Below, one piece after another: positions 16,923 to 26,278 of a stretch of DNA of 64,000 bases (within the stretch, counting starts at the first letter, position 1; each line of letters begins with the position of its first letter). The DNA lies in assembly GCA_963849305.1 (NCBI GenBank), contig CAWKGV010000002.1, forward strand, positions 248,001-312,000. The letters run 5' to 3'. Position numbers and translations under genes: made by a program. The stretch comes from CAWKGV01 sp963849305 (GTDB lineage: Bacteria; Pseudomonadota; Alphaproteobacteria; Acetobacterales; Acetobacteraceae). The notes under the pieces were generated by a model, which worked only from the letters and a program-made list of their open reading frames with translations, was not told the DNA's origin and did no database searches.

Positions 16923-17852
16923 ATGGCCCAGCAGGAATCAACCGGCGTCGTGATCGCGGCGCTGAGCGCCAATGTCGTGATCGCCGTCGCCAAGTTCGGG
17001 GCCGCCCTGCTCACGGGCAGCTCCGCGATGCTGAGCGAGGCGGTGCATTCGTGCGTCGATTGCGGCAACGAGGTGCTGCTGATGATCGGGCTGCACAAGG
17101 CCAAGCGGCCGGCCGACGAGGCGCATCCGTTCGGTTATGGCATGGAGATCTATTTCTGGGCGTTTCTCGTCTCGGTGCTGATCTTTGGTGCCGGCGCCGG
17201 CGTCTCTTTCCTGGAGGGATTGCGCGGCGTGATGCACCCGGCGTCGATCGAAGATCCGCTGATCAGCTATATCGTCCTCGGCGTGGCCGCACTCGCGGAA
17301 GGCACATCATGGTTCATCAGCGTGCGTTCGTTCAACCGCAGCCGGCGCGGGCGTGGCTGGCTGCGCGCGGTTCAGCGCAGCAAAGACCCAAGCGTGTTCG
17401 CGGTGATGTTCGAGGACACGGCCGCGCTGCTCGGCTTGGCGGCCGCGGCACTCGGGATCGGGCTTAGCGAGCTGCTCGCCCAGCCCATTTGGGACGGCAT
17501 CGGCTCCATCGTGATTGCGCTCATTTTGGTGGTGGCGGCGGGCCTGCTCGCGCGCGAGTGCCACGGATTACTCACCGGCGAGTCCGCGTTGCCGGAGTTG
17601 CGCCGCAGCATCGCCGAGGTGGCGACACACCAGCCGGGCGTCCGTCGCATGGGCGAACTGGCGACATTGCATTTCGGCCCCGATGCGGTGCTGGTGACGC
17701 TGAGCCTGGATTTCGAGGACAGCGTCAGCGCGGGCGAGGTGGAAGGCGCAGTCAGCGCGATCGAGCGGCGGCTGAAAGCGGATCACCCGGAGATCAGCCG
17801 GGTGTTCGTCGAGGCGCAGAGCATTGCAGGGCGCGCGGCCGAGGCGCGCTGA
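16923..17852 (+). CDS. cation diffusion facilitator family transporter
   Basis: 309 residues with six membrane helices and a cytoplasmic C-terminal domain. Helix two has the metal site MLSEAVHSCVDCGNEVL (HxxxD) and the following loop DEAHPFGYGMEIYFWAF is diagnostic. Helix five has MFEDTAALLGLAA, with Glu-Asp in place of the HxxxD of the ZitB/FieF type, as in the SLC30A9/MMT-like branch. The C-terminal part LATLHFGPDAVLVTLSLDF is the usual ferredoxin-like domain. Exports divalent metal such as zinc, iron or manganese; the exact ion is not predictable. Converges on hpnN with only 10 bp between the stops. Confidence 0.88.
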   Translation: MAQQESTGVVIAALSANVVIAVAKFGAALLTGSSAMLSEAVHSCVDCGNEVLLMIGLHKAKRPADEAHPFGYGMEIYFWAFLVSVLIFGAGAGVSFLEGLRGVMHPASIEDPLISYIVLGVAALAEGTSWFISVRSFNRSRRGRGWLRAVQRSKDPSVFAVMFEDTAALLGLAAAALGIGLSELLAQPIWDGIGSIVIALILVVAAGLLARECHGLLTGESALPELRRSIAEVATHQPGVRRMGELATLHFGPDAVLVTLSLDFEDSVSAGEVEGAVSAIERRLKADHPEISRVFVEAQSIAGRAAEAR

Positions 17853-17862
17853 CTTCCCCAAG

Positions 17863-20460
17863 TCACGATTTGTTGGACGGCTGTCGCAGGCTCGCCAGTA
17901 GCGCCGGAATGAACACCAAGCTCGCCAGCAGGGTGCAACCAAGGCTGATCAGCAGCAGGTCGCCCATGCTGGCGGTGCCTGGATGGTGCGACAGCGCCAG
18001 CGATCCAAACGCGGTGCCGGTGGTCAAAGCCGAGAACAGGATCGCCCGCGCCGTTGCCGAGGCGAGCACCGCGCGGCGCCCGGCCCGCCAGTTCATCACG
18101 AAATAGACGTTGAACGACACGCCGACGCCCAACAGCAGCGGCAACGCGATGATGTTGGCGTAATTGATCGGGAACGGCATCAGCACGATGACGAGCAGGG
18201 TAAGCAGCCCCGCGACCAGGAGCGGGGCCATTACCAGCGCGGCGTCGCGCAGCGAGCGCAGCGCGAGCAGCAGGATCACGGCGATCGCCGCGAGGGCGTA
18301 AGCGGCGGCGGAGCGGAAGGCATTAACGATGGTGTGGCTGGTGGCCACGATGGTCACGGCTGGCCCCTCGGCATTAGGCGCCACCTGCTGCACCTGCGAC
18401 ACGAATGCGCTGATCGCCTTGCTCGATTTGGCGTTGATGCCCTTGGGCACGACCTGGATACGCGCCCGTCCGTCGGGCAGCACCCAATCGCGCTTCACCT
18501 CCTGCGGGATCGAGGCCAGCGTGACTGGCTCGGCGCTGAGCGAGTTGCTCAGCTGCGCAAGCTCGTTCGGAAGAAACCGGGTCAGCGCCTCGTTGACCGC
18601 CATCACGACCTGATCGGGCGCGGTCTCGAGCGCATGGAGGTCTTCGGCGATTGCTGCCAGCGGACTGTTTGGCTTGAGCTTCGGCAGGGCGGGCTCGATC
18701 TGCTGGTAAGCGGTCTTGGCTGCTAGCCTGATCTGATTCGGGGTGACCGGCGCGCTCGCGACGGGTGCCGAGAGCGTGGGCTCCAGGATTTGCTGCGTAT
18801 CGGCGATGATGGCGAGCTTTTGCTTCTGGTCCTCGGGGATGAAGCTGTCGATCGAGCGGAGGCTGAGGACGGAGGGGAGCGCGCGCAGCTTCTGCGCCGT
18901 GGGCGCGATAGCCGCGACATTCGGCTCCATGATGTCGATCGTGAAGGGATTGGCCACCGGCGAGGAGATCAGGTCCAACAGAGTCCGCATCGCTTCGGTG
19001 TTCGAGTTCTTTGTGTCGAGCGGGTTGGCGTCGAAGGCGAGGCCGGGGGAGAGCACGATCGCGGCGATCGCGACGGCGCCGAAAGCCGCCAGGATCGCCC
19101 GGTGCCAGCGCACGACCGCCGCATCGAGCGGAACGGCCCAGGTGAAGCCGATGACCCCCGTTTCCCCGTGCGGACGGAACAGGGTGATCGCGGCCGGCAG
19201 GAAGAACATCGTGCAAACAAAAGCGATCAACATGCCGATCCCGGCGATCAGGCCAAGTTCGGCGACGCCCACGAAATCGGTGGGCACGAAGGCGAGGAAG
19301 CCGGCCGCGGTCGCTACAGCGGCCACCAGGATCTGCTCGCCGGTGCGCGCCGCCGTGCGTCGGATCGCCTCCGCCGGATCGTCGATCTCGTGCCGCCGCT
19401 CCCGGTAACGCACCGAGAACTGGATGGCGAAATCGACCGCGATCCCCACGAACAGCACCCCGAACCCGACGGAGACCAGGTTCAGTGTCCCCACAGCGGC
19501 GGCCGCGAACAGCAGTGTGAGCGCCAGCCCGAGTGCGAGCGTGAGCAGGATCGGCACGATCAGCCGCCACGTTCGCACCGCGAGGAACAGCCAGAGCGTG
19601 ATCAGCACCACGCTCCCGGCGAGGCCGAGGGCCGCGCCTTCGGCGACCGTCGCGAACTCCTCGTCATTGAGCGCCACCGAGCCGGTGAAGCGCACCTGTG
19701 CCTGCCCCGATCGGACGAAGGGAAGCTGCGCGGCGGCATCACGCAGCGCCTTAGTGGCGGCGCCGCCTGGCTCTAGGGCGCCGAAGTTCAACTTCGGCTG
19801 CGCAAGCACGAAAACATGCTTACCGGCCAGCTCCGATAGTCCGCCACCCAGCAGGTTCTGCCACGAGAGCGGTTTCGGATGCCCGTCCAGCGCGCTCCTG
19901 ATCGTCGCGGAGAAGCCGCGCAGCACCGGATCATAGGGCGTGAGGTCGGCCAGGCCCTGCGCGGCGCCCATGCCGAGCAGGGAAAGCGCCGAGAACAGCC
20001 CGCGCGCCGTGGGATCGGCGACAAGCTGGCCCAGAAAGGGCTGCGCCTGGATCAGATGATCGCTCAGCGCCTGGAGCTGGTTGGGGTCGAGATAGAGCAG
20101 CCCCTCCTTGGCGAAGAAGGGTGAGGCATCAGGCCGGGTGACGGAGCGAAAATGCGCGTGATCGGCCCGCAGCTTGTCGGCCAGCGCGGCGGCGGTGGCG
20201 GTCGCTTCCTCCGGTTCCTGCGCGTCGATGACGAGCACAAGCAAGTCGTTGAACTGGGGGAAATCCTTCGCGAATTGGATCTGCGCTTGGCGCCACGACA
20301 GGCTGTTCGAGAACATCTTGCCGGTATCGGTCGTGACCCCGAGATGGCCGGCCGCGTAAAGGCAGCAGACCAACGCGACCATGAAGCCGCACAAGACCAC
20401 GAGCAGGGCGTGGCGTCGGCTCGCATCCGCCGCACGGACGAGCAGGCTTCGCAGTGACAT
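17863..20460 (-). CDS. hpnN: hopanoid transporter of the RND/MMPL superfamily (HpnN)
   Basis: 865 residues, the length of HpnN. A first membrane helix near residue 20 (ALLVVLCGFMVALVCCLYAAG) is followed by GVTTDTGKMFSNSLSWRQ, a strongly HpnN-like stretch. Two five-helix MMPL/SSD domains occur, at about 270-430 (VSVGFGVLFVGIAVDFAIQFSVRYRE) and 690-860 (INYANIIALPLLLGVGVSFN), each after a large periplasmic loop. HpnN moves hopanoids from the inner to the outer membrane in methylobacteria and related alphaproteobacteria. Here no squalene-hopene cyclase or other hpn genes are adjacent. Intact frame, unlike several neighbours. Confidence 0.85.
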   Translation of the reverse strand: MSLRSLLVRAADASRRHALLVVLCGFMVALVCCLYAAGHLGVTTDTGKMFSNSLSWRQAQIQFAKDFPQFNDLLVLVIDAQEPEEATATAAALADKLRADHAHFRSVTRPDASPFFAKEGLLYLDPNQLQALSDHLIQAQPFLGQLVADPTARGLFSALSLLGMGAAQGLADLTPYDPVLRGFSATIRSALDGHPKPLSWQNLLGGGLSELAGKHVFVLAQPKLNFGALEPGGAATKALRDAAAQLPFVRSGQAQVRFTGSVALNDEEFATVAEGAALGLAGSVVLITLWLFLAVRTWRLIVPILLTLALGLALTLLFAAAAVGTLNLVSVGFGVLFVGIAVDFAIQFSVRYRERRHEIDDPAEAIRRTAARTGEQILVAAVATAAGFLAFVPTDFVGVAELGLIAGIGMLIAFVCTMFFLPAAITLFRPHGETGVIGFTWAVPLDAAVVRWHRAILAAFGAVAIAAIVLSPGLAFDANPLDTKNSNTEAMRTLLDLISSPVANPFTIDIMEPNVAAIAPTAQKLRALPSVLSLRSIDSFIPEDQKQKLAIIADTQQILEPTLSAPVASAPVTPNQIRLAAKTAYQQIEPALPKLKPNSPLAAIAEDLHALETAPDQVVMAVNEALTRFLPNELAQLSNSLSAEPVTLASIPQEVKRDWVLPDGRARIQVVPKGINAKSSKAISAFVSQVQQVAPNAEGPAVTIVATSHTIVNAFRSAAAYALAAIAVILLLALRSLRDAALVMAPLLVAGLLTLLVIVLMPFPINYANIIALPLLLGVGVSFNVYFVMNWRAGRRAVLASATARAILFSALTTGTAFGSLALSHHPGTASMGDLLLISLGCTLLASLVFIPALLASLRQPSNKS

Positions 20461-20583
20461 GATCGCGCGGTTTAGTGCCTCCCGGAAGCCTGGTCCACCT
20501 CGGGCCGGCCCATTCCGCGAGCGGCCTTTGCCGGATGCCCGCCCTGCGGCAAGATGTCCATGACGCAGATGGAGGGCCGTCCG

Positions 20584-21727
20584 ATGCCGTCAATCGCCGC
20601 CTCCGACCCGCAGTCCGGACATCGCGCGCGGCCTCCATTCCGGGCCGATCACGTCGGCAGCCTGCTCCGTCCCAAGGAACTCGCGGAGGCGCGAGCGGAG
20701 CACAAGGCCGGCCGCCTGCCGGCCGAGGCGCTGCGAGCTGTCGAGGATCGTTGCATTGAGCGGGCGATCGCCAGACAGGAGGAGATCGGGCTGCGGGCGG
20801 CCACCGACGGCGAGTACCGTCGCGCCTATTGGCACTACGATTTCGTCGCCCGCCTCGAAGGTGTGGAGATCTACGAGCCCGAGCAGAAGATCCAGTTCAA
20901 GGGCGCCACCCTGCCGCATGCGCTGCGCGTCACCGGGCCGATCGCCTACCGCCAACCGGTCATGGTCGATCATTATCAGTTCCTTGCGAGCCATGTGCAC
21001 AAGGCGATGCCGAAACAAACCATCCCATCGCCCAGCGTGGTGCATTTCCGCGGCGGACGCGGTGCGATCGACACCAGCGTGTATCCCGACATGGACCGCT
21101 TCTTCGCCGATCTCGGCACGGCCTATCACAAGGCGGTGCGCGCCTTCGGGCAAGCGGGCTGCCGCTACCTTCAGCTCGACGAGGTTTACATCGCCTATTT
21201 GTGCGACCCCGAGCAGGTGGCGGGGCTCAAGGCTCGGGGCGAGCATGTCGATAACCTGCTCGCCGCCTATGCCGCCCTGATCAACCGCGCGATCGAGGGG
21301 CGCCCGGCGGACATGACCGTGACCATGCATCTGTGCCGCGGCAACTTCCGCTCCACCTGGGTCGCTTCGGGCGGCTACGAGCCGGTAGCCGAGGTGCTGT
21401 TCAACCAGATAGATGCCGATGCCTATTTCATGGAGTACCGATTCCGACCGCGCGGGCGGCTTCGAGCCACTGCGCTTGGTGCCGCGCGGGCCAAAGGTGG
21501 TCGTGCTCGGGTTGGTGACCAGCAAGACCGGCGTGCTCGAGAGCAAAGACGAATTGAAGCGGCGAATTGAGCAGGCGGCGAAATATTTACCACTGGAGCA
21601 ACTTGCGATTAGCCCGCAATGCGGGTTCGCTAGCACTGAGGAGGGCAATGTGCTCTCGGAAGAGCAGCAATGGGCGAAGCTTAGGCTCTGTGTGGAGGTG
21701 GCGGAGGAGGTGTGGGGCGGGGTGTGA
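20584..21727 (+). pseudogene. cobalamin-independent methionine synthase II-like protein (MetE C-terminal type), frameshifted
   Basis: About 380 codons, the size of the stand-alone MetE C-terminal domain family. Start ATG 20584 (MPSIAASDPQ) is chosen because GGAGG ends 8 bases earlier. The barrel reads FRADHVGSLLRPKEL, DGEYRRAYWHYDF, RYLQLDEVYIAYL and MTVTMHLCRGNFRSTW, with the zinc His/Cys in MHLCRGN. At about 21438-21441 the frame shifts: GAGTACCGATTCC would read EYDSDRAGGF if one C were removed, and the last part VVVLGLVTSKTG and ISPQCGFAS (last zinc Cys) lies in the next frame. Relatives transfer methyl groups from various donors to homocysteine or other thiols. Pseudogene or one-base error. 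Confidence 0.85.
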
Positions 21728-21751
21728 CCTGCCATGCCCCGCCGCGATGCA

Positions 21752-21781
21752 CGGGCTCGCCAGCAAGACCCGGCGAGCCCG
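21752..21781. terminator. hairpin between convergent genes
   Basis: CGGGCTCGCC (21752-21761) and GGCGAGCCCG (21772-21781) form a perfect 10-bp stem with a 10-base loop. It sits 24 bp after the metE-like stop and 14 bp before the stop of the convergent secreted-protein gene, so it can end transcripts from both sides. There is no T-run on either side. Confidence 0.6.
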
Positions 21782-21795
21782 GCTCCAGGCGAACC

Positions 21796-22515
21796 TCACA
21801 TAGGCGGCGTGAGGCCGTTCTTGCCGACCGCGACGAATTTGGCGTCGAGTTCACTGCTGCCGCTCGGCTTGATCGCAACTATGAAGACTTTCGCACCCGA
21901 CTGCACCAGCGAACGCTGACCCGGAGCGAAAGTGACCACGGGCACGTCCGGGGGCACCAGCACCTGCGCCTTCTGACCTTTGAACGTGACGGTGAGTTCC
22001 TTGCCGCCCGTCTTGCTCGTATCGGCCGCGACCGTGCCGTTGGTCATGGCGGTCTGGACCATCGGCCCATTATTCGCGCTCGTGGCCGTCTGGACCGTGC
22101 CGTTGGTCATGCTGCTCTGGACCTGGGGCCCGGACCCCGTGCTCTCGGTGCCGCTTTCCGTGTTTGGCAGCTTGTCCCACGGGTAGTGCCCCTCGCCCGT
22201 GCCGCGCATGGAATTGGGGAAGATCACTACCTCAAGAGCGACCATATCGCTCTCAGGCCCCTTCGTGGCGGTGCCGATGAAATCCCCCGGCTTCACTTCC
22301 GACAGGCTACCGGGAAGCACCGAGGCGAATTTCGTGTCCGAACCTATCATTAGCTTTACGTCCTTGCCGTCGCGCGACCTAACAGTGAACGTGTTGCCAT
22401 TGACCGCTTCGACCGTTCCGCGCACCCGTTGGGGGATCGGTTGCGCTTGTTGCGCCATCGCGCTTACGCTGAAGGCAGTCAGGCCCGCAAAAGCAAGGCC
22501 CAGGAACTTGGACAT
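21796..22515 (-). CDS. secreted DUF5666-like protein
   Basis: 239 residues with signal peptide MSKFLGLAFAGLTAFSVSAMAQ (cleavage after AMA). The mature protein starts with a small barrel, RVRGTVEAVNGNTFTVRSRD then DVKLMIGSDTKFASV and VKPGDFIGTATKGP, the pattern of periplasmic DUF5666-type OB domains, and ends with a second related segment around ELTVTFKGQKAQVLVPPDVP. Between them is a Ser/Thr/Gly-rich linker containing repeated MTNGTV units (two copies about 20 residues apart). Function of the family is unknown; members often lie near metal or redox genes. It is transcribed away from the cytochrome b/Moco operon, with 124 bp between starts. Confidence 0.65.
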   Translation of the reverse strand: MSKFLGLAFAGLTAFSVSAMAQQAQPIPQRVRGTVEAVNGNTFTVRSRDGKDVKLMIGSDTKFASVLPGSLSEVKPGDFIGTATKGPESDMVALEVVIFPNSMRGTGEGHYPWDKLPNTESGTESTGSGPQVQSSMTNGTVQTATSANNGPMVQTAMTNGTVAADTSKTGGKELTVTFKGQKAQVLVPPDVPVVTFAPGQRSLVQSGAKVFIVAIKPSGSSELDAKFVAVGKNGLTPPM

Positions 22516-22639
22516 GATTGTCTCCTCTCGCCATCTCGCCCCGTGATATGGGGCGGGGCGCAGATCGGGCGGAGGGTAGGATGGCCGATCCCGGCAACTG
22601 CCGCTACACGCTTACGTGGGTGTGGAGGATGCGGCGGCG

Positions 22640-23491
22640 GTGAGGAGATTTAGGCAGTCCCATTGGCGGCCGATTTATCGGCACAGCTTACCCGTCCGCA
22701 TCACGCATTGGGTCAACCTGGCCTGCATGATCCTGCTGTTGATGAGCGGGTTGCAAATCTTCAACGCTCATCCCGCGTTGTATTGGGGTATCCGGTCGGA
22801 GTTCCGACACCCGGTCCTCGCGATGTCGGCCGAGCAGATCAAACCGGGGCAATGGATCGGCCGGACCACCATCCTTGGCCATCCATTCGACACGACGGGG
22901 GTGCTCGGCTTGTCGGGTGGCCCCAGTGGCCGCTCATACGTGCGCGGCTTTCCCGAGTGGGCGACGATCCCCGGCCCGCAATGGCTGGCCATGGGGCGGC
23001 GGTGGCATTTCTTCTTCGCCTGGGTGTTCGTGCTGAACGGCGTTTTTTATGTCCTCTACTCGGTGATCAGCCGCCATCTATGGCGGGATCTCCTGCCGTC
23101 GCGCGAGCAACTCAAGCATATTGGGCGGTCTGCGTGGGACCATGTCCGGCTTCGATTCCCGCGCGGTGAGGAGGCGCGGCACTACAACGTCCTGCAAAAA
23201 ATCTCCTACGTTGTGGTTGCCTTCGGCATGGGACCGCTGATCCTGGCGACCGGCTTGACCATGTCGCCGCGGATCGACGCGGCGTTTCCCGTGCTCCTGG
23301 ACGTGTTCGGCGGGCGCCAGTCGGCCCGTACCATCCACTTCATCACCGCCTTCGCTTTCCTGACATTCGTGCTGATCCATGTGCTGATGGTGCTGCTGTC
23401 CGGGATATGGAACAACATGCGCTCCATGATCACGGGCCGTTATCGAATCGAGGAACCGGCCGAGAGAGATGTCCAGACCGTATCGGATTGA
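22640..23491 (+). CDS. membrane cytochrome b (b561/thiosulfate-reductase type), haem-binding subunit
   Basis: 283 residues from GTG 22640; a longer form from GTG 22616 is possible but has no ribosome site, whereas GGAGG lies before 22640. Four membrane helices are visible, with haem-ligand His candidates in LPVRITHWVNLACMILLLMSG, GRRWHFFFAWVFVLNGVFY, and RTIHFITAFAFLTFVLIHVLM. A periplasmic loop of about 90 residues (GQWIGRTTILGHPFDTTGVLG) separates helices one and two. Such subunits pass electrons between a periplasmic molybdopterin enzyme and the quinone pool. The next gene overlaps by 23 bp and encodes exactly such an enzyme, so they should form one complex. Confidence 0.85.
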   Translation: MRRFRQSHWRPIYRHSLPVRITHWVNLACMILLLMSGLQIFNAHPALYWGIRSEFRHPVLAMSAEQIKPGQWIGRTTILGHPFDTTGVLGLSGGPSGRSYVRGFPEWATIPGPQWLAMGRRWHFFFAWVFVLNGVFYVLYSVISRHLWRDLLPSREQLKHIGRSAWDHVRLRFPRGEEARHYNVLQKISYVVVAFGMGPLILATGLTMSPRIDAAFPVLLDVFGGRQSARTIHFITAFAFLTFVLIHVLMVLLSGIWNNMRSMITGRYRIEEPAERDVQTVSD

Positions 23492-24257
23492 CCGCCGCAG
23501 GTTGCTTGGTCGGGCGACGGCTGGCGCGAGCGCGCTGTTGCTTGGTGGTTGCGACCGGCTGTCCCGCAGCGCCTGGTTTACGCGCATGTTGGACAGTGAC
23601 GGCACGATCAACCGCCACGTGCAATCCTGGGTGACGCCGCATGGGTCGCTGGCGCGCGAATACACCGAGGCAGATCTGTCGCCATTCTTCCGCAGCAACG
23701 GCACGCATTACCCGGACGACGAGGACTACCAGGCGCTGGCGCAGAACAACTTCGCCGATTGGCGGCTGGAGGTGGGGGGCGCTGTGGAACACCCGATGCG
23801 CCTTTCCCTAGCCGATCTGCGAGCGTTGCCGTCGCGCACGCAAATCACCCGACATGATTGCGTCGAGGGATGGAGCTGCATCGGCAAATGGCGTGGCGCG
23901 CGCTTGAGCGCATTGCTCGATCATGTCGGCCCGCGCCCGAATGCGCGCTATGTGGTGTTCTACTCGGCCGACGCGCTCGGAGGGCCGAATCTCGACGGCA
24001 CGGTCGACAAATACTACGAGAGTATCGTGCTCGCAGACGCGTATCATCCGCAAACCATCCTGGCCTACGATATGAACGACAAGGTGCTGCCCATTCCGCA
24101 CGGCGCGCCGCTGCGGGTGCGGATCGAACGCCAGCTCGGCTACAAGATGGCGAAATACATCATGCGGATCGAGCTCGTCGAAAGCTTCAGGCACATCGCC
24201 GGCGGCAAGGGCGGCTACTGGGAGGACCAAGGCTACGAGTGGTACGCCGGGATCTGA
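23469..24257 (+). CDS. Tat-exported molybdopterin-dependent oxidoreductase (sulfite-oxidase fold)
   Basis: 262 residues. RRRLLGRATAGASALLLGGC is a twin-arginine signal that ends at a Cys in a lipobox-like setting (LLGGC), so it may also be lipidated. The catalytic domain shows FADWRLEVGGAVEHPMRLSL and the Moco-binding loop TRHDCVEGWSCIGKWRGARL, with the molybdenum-ligand Cys near residue 131, then DKVLPIPHGAPLRVRIERQLG and KYIMRIELVES. The fold is shared by sulfite oxidases and MsrP; the C-terminal dimer domain of sulfite oxidase is absent, so it is closer to the YedY/MsrP type. Its substrate (sulfoxide or other) is unknown. Coupled by overlap to the cytochrome b upstream and the DUF72 gene downstream. 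Confidence 0.87.
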   Translation: MSRPYRIDRRRLLGRATAGASALLLGGCDRLSRSAWFTRMLDSDGTINRHVQSWVTPHGSLAREYTEADLSPFFRSNGTHYPDDEDYQALAQNNFADWRLEVGGAVEHPMRLSLADLRALPSRTQITRHDCVEGWSCIGKWRGARLSALLDHVGPRPNARYVVFYSADALGGPNLDGTVDKYYESIVLADAYHPQTILAYDMNDKVLPIPHGAPLRVRIERQLGYKMAKYIMRIELVESFRHIAGGKGGYWEDQGYEWYAGI

Positions 24258-25153
24258 TCAGTCGGGCGACTGGGCGCGTCCGGATCGGCATTTCAGGCTG
24301 GACCTACGCGCCCTGGCGCGGAATGTTCTATCCGCGCGGGCTGCCGCAGGCGAAGGAGCTGGACTATGCGGCCGCCCGGTTCCAGACCATCGAGATCAAC
24401 GGCACCTTCTACGGCTTGCAGCGGCCGGAGAGCTTCGCCGAATGGGCGGAGCGCACGCCCCCGGACTTCATGTTCGCGGTGAAGGGGTCGCGCTACATCA
24501 CGCACATGCTGAAGCTTCGAAACGTCGAGGTGCCTCTGGCGAATTTCCTAGCGTCCGGTGTGCTACGGCTCGGCCCCAAGCTCGGCCCGCTCCTCTGGCA
24601 GTTTCCGGCCCGTTTCGCCTTTGACCCGGACCGGCTTGCGCCGTTCCTGGCGATGCTTCCACATGACACGGAAGCAGCCGCGACGCTCGCGCGCGCGCAC
24701 GATGCGCGGCTCGCCGGCCGAGCCTGGACCAAGATCGACGCGCACCGACCGATGCGCCATGCAATCGAGATCCGGCATGAGAGTTTCCGCGATCGCAGGT
24801 TCATCGAGCTGCTACGCGCGCATCGTGTTGCGCTGGTTTGCGCCGACACCGTGGCATGGCCGCGGCTGATGGATATCACCACGGATTTCATCTACTGTCG
24901 GCTGCACGGCTCCGAGGAACTGTATTCCAGCGGCTACGACGAGACGGCGCTGGACATCTGGGCGGCGCGCGTCTTTGCGTGGGCGCATGGAGGCGAACCA
25001 GCGGACGCCGAGCGGGTCGCTGGCCCGCGCCGACCGGGTCGGGCACGCGACGTGTTCGTTTACTTCGACAACGACGCGAAGGTGCGCGCGCCTTCCGATG
25101 CGAAAGCTTTGGCTGAACGGGTGGCGCGATTGGAAGCCGAAGCAGCGCGATGA
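24239..25153 (+). CDS. DUF72 domain protein (TIM-barrel, function unknown)
   Basis: 304 residues from GTG 24239, which overlaps the end of the Moco enzyme gene by 19 bp. The family pattern is clear: RVRIGISGWTYAPWRGMFYP at the N-terminus, then FQTIEINGTFYGLQRPESF, FMFAVKGSRYITHMLKL, GPLLWQFPARFAFD, AIEIRHESF, and the C-terminal YCRLHGSEELYSSGY and DVFVYFDND. DUF72 proteins (YecE in E. coli) adopt a TIM barrel and no activity is established. The overlap indicates the three genes are translated together; whether DUF72 serves the redox complex or is a passenger is not known. Confidence 0.9.
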   Translation: MVRRDLISRATGRVRIGISGWTYAPWRGMFYPRGLPQAKELDYAAARFQTIEINGTFYGLQRPESFAEWAERTPPDFMFAVKGSRYITHMLKLRNVEVPLANFLASGVLRLGPKLGPLLWQFPARFAFDPDRLAPFLAMLPHDTEAAATLARAHDARLAGRAWTKIDAHRPMRHAIEIRHESFRDRRFIELLRAHRVALVCADTVAWPRLMDITTDFIYCRLHGSEELYSSGYDETALDIWAARVFAWAHGGEPADAERVAGPRRPGRARDVFVYFDNDAKVRAPSDAKALAERVARLEAEAAR

Positions 25154-25167
25154 CTCGCGCCCGGCGG

Positions 25168-26268
25168 CTAGACCACCCGACCTGAGCTGGCCTCCATCAA
25201 GTGCATGTTATTCAGGTCCACGGTCAGCGGCAGGATTTCGCCGGGCGAGGCCGGGGTCGAGGGCTCGCAGCGGGCGCAGACCGGGACACCGTCGAGGAAG
25301 AAGTGCACCTCGGTCTCCTTGCCCATCGGCTCCACGACATCCACCGGCGCGTCGATCCGCCCCCAGCCAGGACGCCCGGCCTCTTCGTAGTCGAACATGT
25401 GCTCCGGGCGGATCCCGAGCACCATGTCCCGGTCCTTGTAGGGGGCATAGCGATCGATGCGCGCCGGCGGGATCGGCAGCACGACCTGGTCGTCGAGCCG
25501 GATGACGAGGCCGGAGGGTCCGTCCTGCACCCGGCAGGGTAGGAAGTTCATCGCTGGGCTGCCGATGAAGCCGGCGACGAACCGGGAGGCGGGGTTATGG
25601 TACAGTTCCTGCGGGGTGCCGACCTGCTCGATCACGCCATGGTTCATCACCACCACCCGGTCGGCGAGCGTCATCGCCTCCACCTGGTCGTGGGTGACAT
25701 AGACCGTGGTGGTGCGCACCGTCTGATGAACTTTCTTGATCTCGGTGCGCATCTGCACGCGCAGCTTGGCATCAAGGTTCGAGAGCGGCTCGTCGAACAA
25801 GAACACCTTCGGATTGCGCACGATCGCGCGCCCCATCGCCACGCGCTGGCGTTGGCCGCCCGAGAGCGCCTTCGGCTTGCGGTCGAGCAACATGCCGATG
25901 TCGAGGATGCGCGCCGCCTCGTCCACCCGGCGCTTGATCTCGTCGCGGGGGAACTTCCGCAGCTTGAGCCCGAACGCCATATTGTCGAACACGCTCATAT
26001 GCGGATAGAGCGCGTAGTTCTGGAACACCATCGCGATGTCGCGGTCACGTGGCGGGACGTCGTTCACCACGTCCCCGCCGATCCAGATCTCGCCCGCGCT
26101 AATGTCCTCCAGCCCCGCGATCATGCGCAAGGTGGTGGACTTGCCGCAGCCCGACGGCCCCACGAGCACGACGAACTCGTGGTCGGTGATGTCGAGGTCG
26201 ATCCCCTTCACCGCCTGCACGCCGCCGTCATAGGTCTTGACCACCTTCCGGCACGACACTTCCGACAT
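25168..26268 (-). CDS. ABC transporter ATP-binding protein, carbohydrate type (UgpC/MalK-like)
   Basis: 366 residues. Walker A GPSGCGKST near residue 37, Q-loop NYALYPHM, signature LSGGQRQRVAMGRA near 136, Walker B KVFLFDEPLSNLDAKLR and H-loop YVTHDQVEAM are all intact. The C-terminal 130 residues form the MalK-type regulatory/TOBE domain (ASRFVAGFIGSPAMNFL, VLGIRPEHM). It energises the importer made by the two permeases just upstream. ATG 26268 is 10 bp after the stop of the MalG-like gene. It ends 15 bp from the stop of the convergent DUF72 gene. Expected location: cytoplasmic face of the inner membrane. Confidence 0.93.
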   Translation of the reverse strand: MSEVSCRKVVKTYDGGVQAVKGIDLDITDHEFVVLVGPSGCGKSTTLRMIAGLEDISAGEIWIGGDVVNDVPPRDRDIAMVFQNYALYPHMSVFDNMAFGLKLRKFPRDEIKRRVDEAARILDIGMLLDRKPKALSGGQRQRVAMGRAIVRNPKVFLFDEPLSNLDAKLRVQMRTEIKKVHQTVRTTTVYVTHDQVEAMTLADRVVVMNHGVIEQVGTPQELYHNPASRFVAGFIGSPAMNFLPCRVQDGPSGLVIRLDDQVVLPIPPARIDRYAPYKDRDMVLGIRPEHMFDYEEAGRPGWGRIDAPVDVVEPMGKETEVHFFLDGVPVCARCEPSTPASPGEILPLTVDLNNMHLMEASSGRVV

Positions 26269-26278
26269 GACAGTCCCC

